From positions 1 to 7,762 of the forward strand of contig UQGJ01000099.1 in assembly GCA_900540545.1 (NCBI GenBank): a DNA stretch of 7,762 bases, written 5' to 3'. Shown piece after piece: positions 5,904 through 7,762 of this stretch; the stretch's first letter is position 1, and every line of letters starts with the position of its first letter. Made by a program: the position numbers and the translations under genes. Origin of the DNA: an uncultured Eubacteriales bacterium (GTDB taxonomy: Bacteria; Bacillota; Clostridia; Oscillospirales; Oscillospiraceae). The notes beneath the pieces are model-generated. The model did not search any database. It was not told the origin of the DNA and saw only the letters and a list, made by a program, of their open reading frames with translations.

Positions 5904-6581
5904 ATGGCGGAAAAAATCCTGCTGGTGGAAGACGAGGAAAAGCTGGCCCGAATGGTGGAGCTGGAGCTGCGCTATGAGGGGTACGAGGTGGAGAAGGCCT
6001 TTGACGGCCGCACCGGCCTGGACCGGGCCCTCTCCGGGGAGCATGAGCTGATTTTACTGGACATCATGCTCCCGGCCATGTCCGGCATGGAGGTCCTCCG
6101 CCGCCTCCGGCGGGAGAGTCAGGTGCCTGTCATTATGTTAACTGCCAGGGACACCGTGGTGGATAAGGTCTCGGGGCTGGACTCCGGGGCCGACGACTAT
6201 ATCACCAAGCCCTTCGCCATCGAGGAGCTGCTGGCCCGCATCCGGGCCGCCCTGCGGAAAAAACCCGCCGAGGCCGAGGTCCCCAAGCTCACCTGCGGCC
6301 CCCTGACCATGGACACCGAGCGCCACGAGGTCATGGTGAACGGCACCGCCGTGGAGCTGACCCGGCGGGAATTCGACCTGCTCCACTACCTGCTGTGCAA
6401 CAAGGAGAAGGTCATCTCCCGGGAGTCCCTGCTGGACAACGTGTGGGGGTTCGACTTCGTGGGGGAGACCAACGCCGTGGACGTATACATCCGCTTTCTG
6501 CGCTCGAAAATCGACGAGCAGTTCAACGTGAAGCTCATCCACACCGTACGGGGGGTGGGCTACGTGATTCGGGAGGAGTAG
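5904..6581 (+). CDS. OmpR/PhoB family response regulator
   Basis: The length of 225 residues is normal for the family. The receiver domain (about 1-120) has the acidic pair E9/D10, the phosphoacceptor D53 (LLDIMLP), T80 (MLTAR) and the conserved K102 (ITKPF). The winged-helix DNA-binding domain (about 127-225) has LTRREFDLLHYLL, NAVDVYIRFLRSKID and the terminal HTVRGVGYVIR. All catalytic residues are intact, so it should be phosphorylated. No histidine kinase lies on either side, although OmpR-type regulators usually have one directly downstream. GGCGGAGAGG precedes the ATG. It is cotranscribed with the DUF4342-like membrane protein. The partner kinase must be elsewhere, or the upstream protein feeds into it. 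Confidence 0.95.
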   Translation: MAEKILLVEDEEKLARMVELELRYEGYEVEKAFDGRTGLDRALSGEHELILLDIMLPAMSGMEVLRRLRRESQVPVIMLTARDTVVDKVSGLDSGADDYITKPFAIEELLARIRAALRKKPAEAEVPKLTCGPLTMDTERHEVMVNGTAVELTRREFDLLHYLLCNKEKVISRESLLDNVWGFDFVGETNAVDVYIRFLRSKIDEQFNVKLIHTVRGVGYVIREE

Positions 6582-6607
6582 CGCAAACGCGCTGCTCTTT
6601 GATCGCC

Positions 6608-6640
6608 CAACCGCTCGCCGCTGCGCGGCGACCGCGGTTG
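6608..6640 (+). repeat. Long GC-rich hairpin downstream of the response regulator gene
   Basis: CAACCGCTCGCCGC (6608-6621) pairs with GCGGCGA (6625-6631) and GCGGTTG (6634-6640), giving 14 base pairs around a TGC loop with a two-base CC bulge. No U tract follows, so it is not a classic terminator. It may stabilise the upstream mRNA 3' end or partly attenuate readthrough into the flavodoxin-like gene. Confidence 0.6.
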
Positions 6641-6642
6641 AT

Positions 6643-6701
6643 GGCAGCAGCCTCCTTGTTATGAGGGCTGCCTCTATCCACAACTTATGATACAAGGAGG
6701 C
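6643..6701 (+). promoter_or_regulatory. Candidate leader switch that can hide the ribosome binding site of the flavodoxin-like gene
   Basis: GCCTCCTTGT (6650-6659) is perfectly complementary, over ten bases, to ACAAGGAGGC (6692-6701), which contains the AAGGAGG ribosome binding site of the next gene. An alternative hairpin pairs GGCAGC and CCTC (6643-6648, 6651-6654) with GAGGGCTGCC (6663-6672). It uses part of the same anti-Shine-Dalgarno strand, so the two folds exclude each other. The ligand or trigger is unknown and I recognise no known riboswitch class. Confidence 0.45.
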
Positions 6702-6710
6702 CATATAATT

Positions 6711-7184
6711 ATGTCAACTGTATCCGCCATCGTCTATACCTCCAACACCGGCTTTACCCGCCGGTATGCTGAAATGCTGGCGCAAAAGACGGGGCTGCCC
6801 GCCTGCGACCTGAAGGGGCCGGCTCCGGCCCGGGGCACCGCCGTGGTCTATCTGGGGTGGCTGCGGGCCGGGAACGTGAAGGGCCTGGGCAAGGCCCGCC
6901 GGCGCTACGACGTGAAGGCCGTGGGCGTGGTGGGCATGGCCGCCGAGCCCAACGGCAAGGTCCTGGAGGACCAGACCATCCCCGCCTTCTACCTCCGGGG
7001 CGGGCTGGCCCTGGACAAGCTGAAGGGGCTTTACAAGCGGATGATGGCCTCCATGGGCGGCATGGTGCGGAAGGCCCCCGCCAAGACCGACGCCGAACGG
7101 GAGATGCAGGAGGCCTTTGTCAACGGCGGGGACTGGGTGGATGAGGCGTATCTGGAGCCGATGGTGGAGTTTTTGAAGGGGTAA
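6711..7184 (+). CDS. Flavodoxin-like domain protein
   Basis: The product is a 157-residue predicted cytosolic FMN-binding protein, probably an electron carrier or protoporphyrinogen oxidase-like flavodoxin. The N-terminal YTSNTGFTRRYAEMLA fits the flavodoxin phosphate-binding loop T-x-T-G-x-T (T10-T16). A second strand/loop (TAVVYLGWLRAGNVKGL, about 43-59) and VKAVGVVGMA (68-77) follow the flavodoxin order. This resembles the Pfam Flavodoxin_5 type more than classical flavodoxins. The C-terminal part (KTDAEREMQEAFVNGGDWVD) is acidic and helical. The ATG at 6711 has AAGGAGG ten bases upstream; the in-frame ATG at 6687 lies before that site and is rejected. It follows the response regulator gene after 129 structured bases, so its expression may be partly separate. 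It ends 18 bases before repeat copy B. Confidence 0.88.
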   Translation: MSTVSAIVYTSNTGFTRRYAEMLAQKTGLPACDLKGPAPARGTAVVYLGWLRAGNVKGLGKARRRYDVKAVGVVGMAAEPNGKVLEDQTIPAFYLRGGLALDKLKGLYKRMMASMGGMVRKAPAKTDAEREMQEAFVNGGDWVDEAYLEPMVEFLKG

Positions 7185-7202
7185 CGGCATTCCCTGCCGG
7201 GG

Positions 7203-7662
7203 TGCCTCCGGCGGGTTCCCTTTCTCGTTTGAGAAAGGGAACCGAAAGAAAACCAGGGGGCGGCTACGGGCCTTTTCAAGGCCCTATCCGCCGCCCCCTG
7301 GACCCCGGGGTACGTCCTGGCGGCGGTACGGTTTTCGGGGCTGGCAAATTTAGAAAGCCGTTGCAGCCCATATCGGTCTGGCGCTGGAAGGACTTCGGCT
7401 ATCGCCCCTCGGCATATCACCCGGCAAGATTTGATAGTAGTTGCGTTTCAATTGGTGCAAACGGGCCGCCACAGGGTTTGTGCGTTTTTGAATCGGCCTT
7501 CTGCCCATTGCCAGTCTGCACGGGCGGCTATCAGCCGCCCGCCGTCGTGCAACCGCCTTGCCGGGCATTGCCAGGGTAGGCGCGCCGCGCCAGCGCATGA
7601 GGGGTGAACGACCGTGTGTTAGGCCGTAACGGCCGGGGCAGAAGCGGAAAGGCAGACTTGTC
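7203..7662 (-). repeat. Long structured dispersed repeat, copy B (inverted relative to copy A)
   Basis: The reverse complement aligns with 28-577, including the perfect 43-base outer end (7620-7662). Other shared blocks are the GC-rich hairpin (7522-7540), the AAACGCAACTACTATCAA block (rc of 7431-7448) and the two long inner hairpins (7214-7301). It lacks the extra segment of copy A and is about 90 bases shorter. The inner end lies 18 bases past the flavodoxin-like stop codon. Bases 7663-7710 show nothing I recognise. Confidence 0.85.
7214..7301 (-). terminator. Two-hairpin module at inner end of repeat copy B
   Basis: Stem II pairs 7214-7226 with 7231-7243 around GTTT. Stem I pairs 7253-7264 with 7290-7301, with an inner helix GGGCCTT (7268-7274) with AAGGCCC (7278-7284). 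On the minus strand stem I is followed by TTTTCTTTC, an intrinsic terminator for leftward transcripts. For the rightward flavodoxin-like transcript, stem II is the first hairpin after the stop codon but has no U tract. Confidence 0.6.
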
Positions 7663-7710
7663 ACTCCTAGCCGGTTTCGACCGCCATGGTACCGTTGGCG
7701 CCGCCCTAAC

Positions 7711-7762
7711 GGTCCAGGGGCCGCAGCCCCTGGTCGTTTCTTCCCAGGGTTCTTTTCGAGAA
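7711..7762 (+). terminator. Third, diverged hairpin module, cut by the window end
   Basis: CCAGGGGC (7714-7721) pairs with GCCCCTGG (7726-7733) around CGCA. It is followed by TCGTTTCTTCCC, then AGGGTTCTTTTCGAGAA, the first arm of a second hairpin that leaves the window. The order of stem, T-rich linker and second stem is the same as in the modules of copies A and B. It can act as an intrinsic terminator for rightward transcription. Confidence 0.55.

Noticed and set aside
6686..6691. TATGAT as a -10 box for the flavodoxin-like gene
   Set aside because: No -35 box at suitable distance, and a start there would leave no room for the ribosome binding site at 6694-6700.
6582..6710. T-box or known riboswitch before the flavodoxin-like gene
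   Set aside because: No T-box sequence and no specifier-type layout was recognised; only the anti-Shine-Dalgarno pairing is supported.
6582..6710. Remnant of a histidine kinase gene after the response regulator
   Set aside because: The spacer is only 129 bases and shows no kinase-like peptide in any frame.

Overview
The window looks like chromosomal DNA from a GC-rich gut Bacillota, most likely an Oscillospiraceae relative of Flavonifractor, Pseudoflavonifractor or Oscillibacter. The reasons are strong AGGAGG ribosome binding sites, GC-rich codon use, the protein families present (a TIGR01977-type cysteine desulfurase, a DUF4342-like UBA/membrane protein, a TetR_C_8-type regulator) and GC-rich dispersed intergenic repeats. 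Genus is an inference from style, not from a marker gene. No rRNA, tRNA, CRISPR array or transposase was found.

Layout. Bases 1-577 hold no gene but a long repeat (copy A, 28-577). Next is a leftward two-gene operon: a secreted two-domain protein with a degenerate polysaccharide-deacetylase-like domain (1748-2962, TTG start) followed 12 bases later by a cysteine desulfurase (578-1735). A TetR-type regulator (3058-3612, leftward) is divergent from a compact rightward operon of two small membrane proteins and a 69-residue charged protein (3742-4997), closed by a clear intrinsic terminator (5011-5057). The divergent spacer has two back-to-back promoters that share one palindromic -10 box, and a 28-base near-perfect inverted repeat that is a good operator candidate. 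Rightward again are a UBA-like/DUF4342-like membrane protein (5293-5889) and an OmpR-type response regulator (5904-6581) with no sensor kinase in the window. A structured spacer follows, then a flavodoxin-like protein (6711-7184). Bases 7185-7762 hold the inverted second repeat copy (copy B, 7203-7662) and the start of a third, related hairpin module.

The most unusual content is the repeat. Copies A and B are inverted relative to each other, share a perfect 43-base outer end, and carry several hairpins whose stems differ by paired (compensatory) changes while pairing is kept. This points to selection on structure, either as RNA or as a hairpin-forming DNA element. The copies lie directly behind the stop codons of the two outermost genes, so the whole 6.6 kb gene block is bracketed by inverted repeats. 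A second dispersed repeat family (TCATTGCGA type) is nested in copy A, and a deletion form of it supplies the last codons of the TetR gene.

Functionally the genes form separate units: sulfur transfer plus a secreted protein, a TetR-controlled membrane operon of unknown role, and an envelope-linked regulator pair followed by a redox protein. All functional statements rest on motif recognition by eye; no database search was run.
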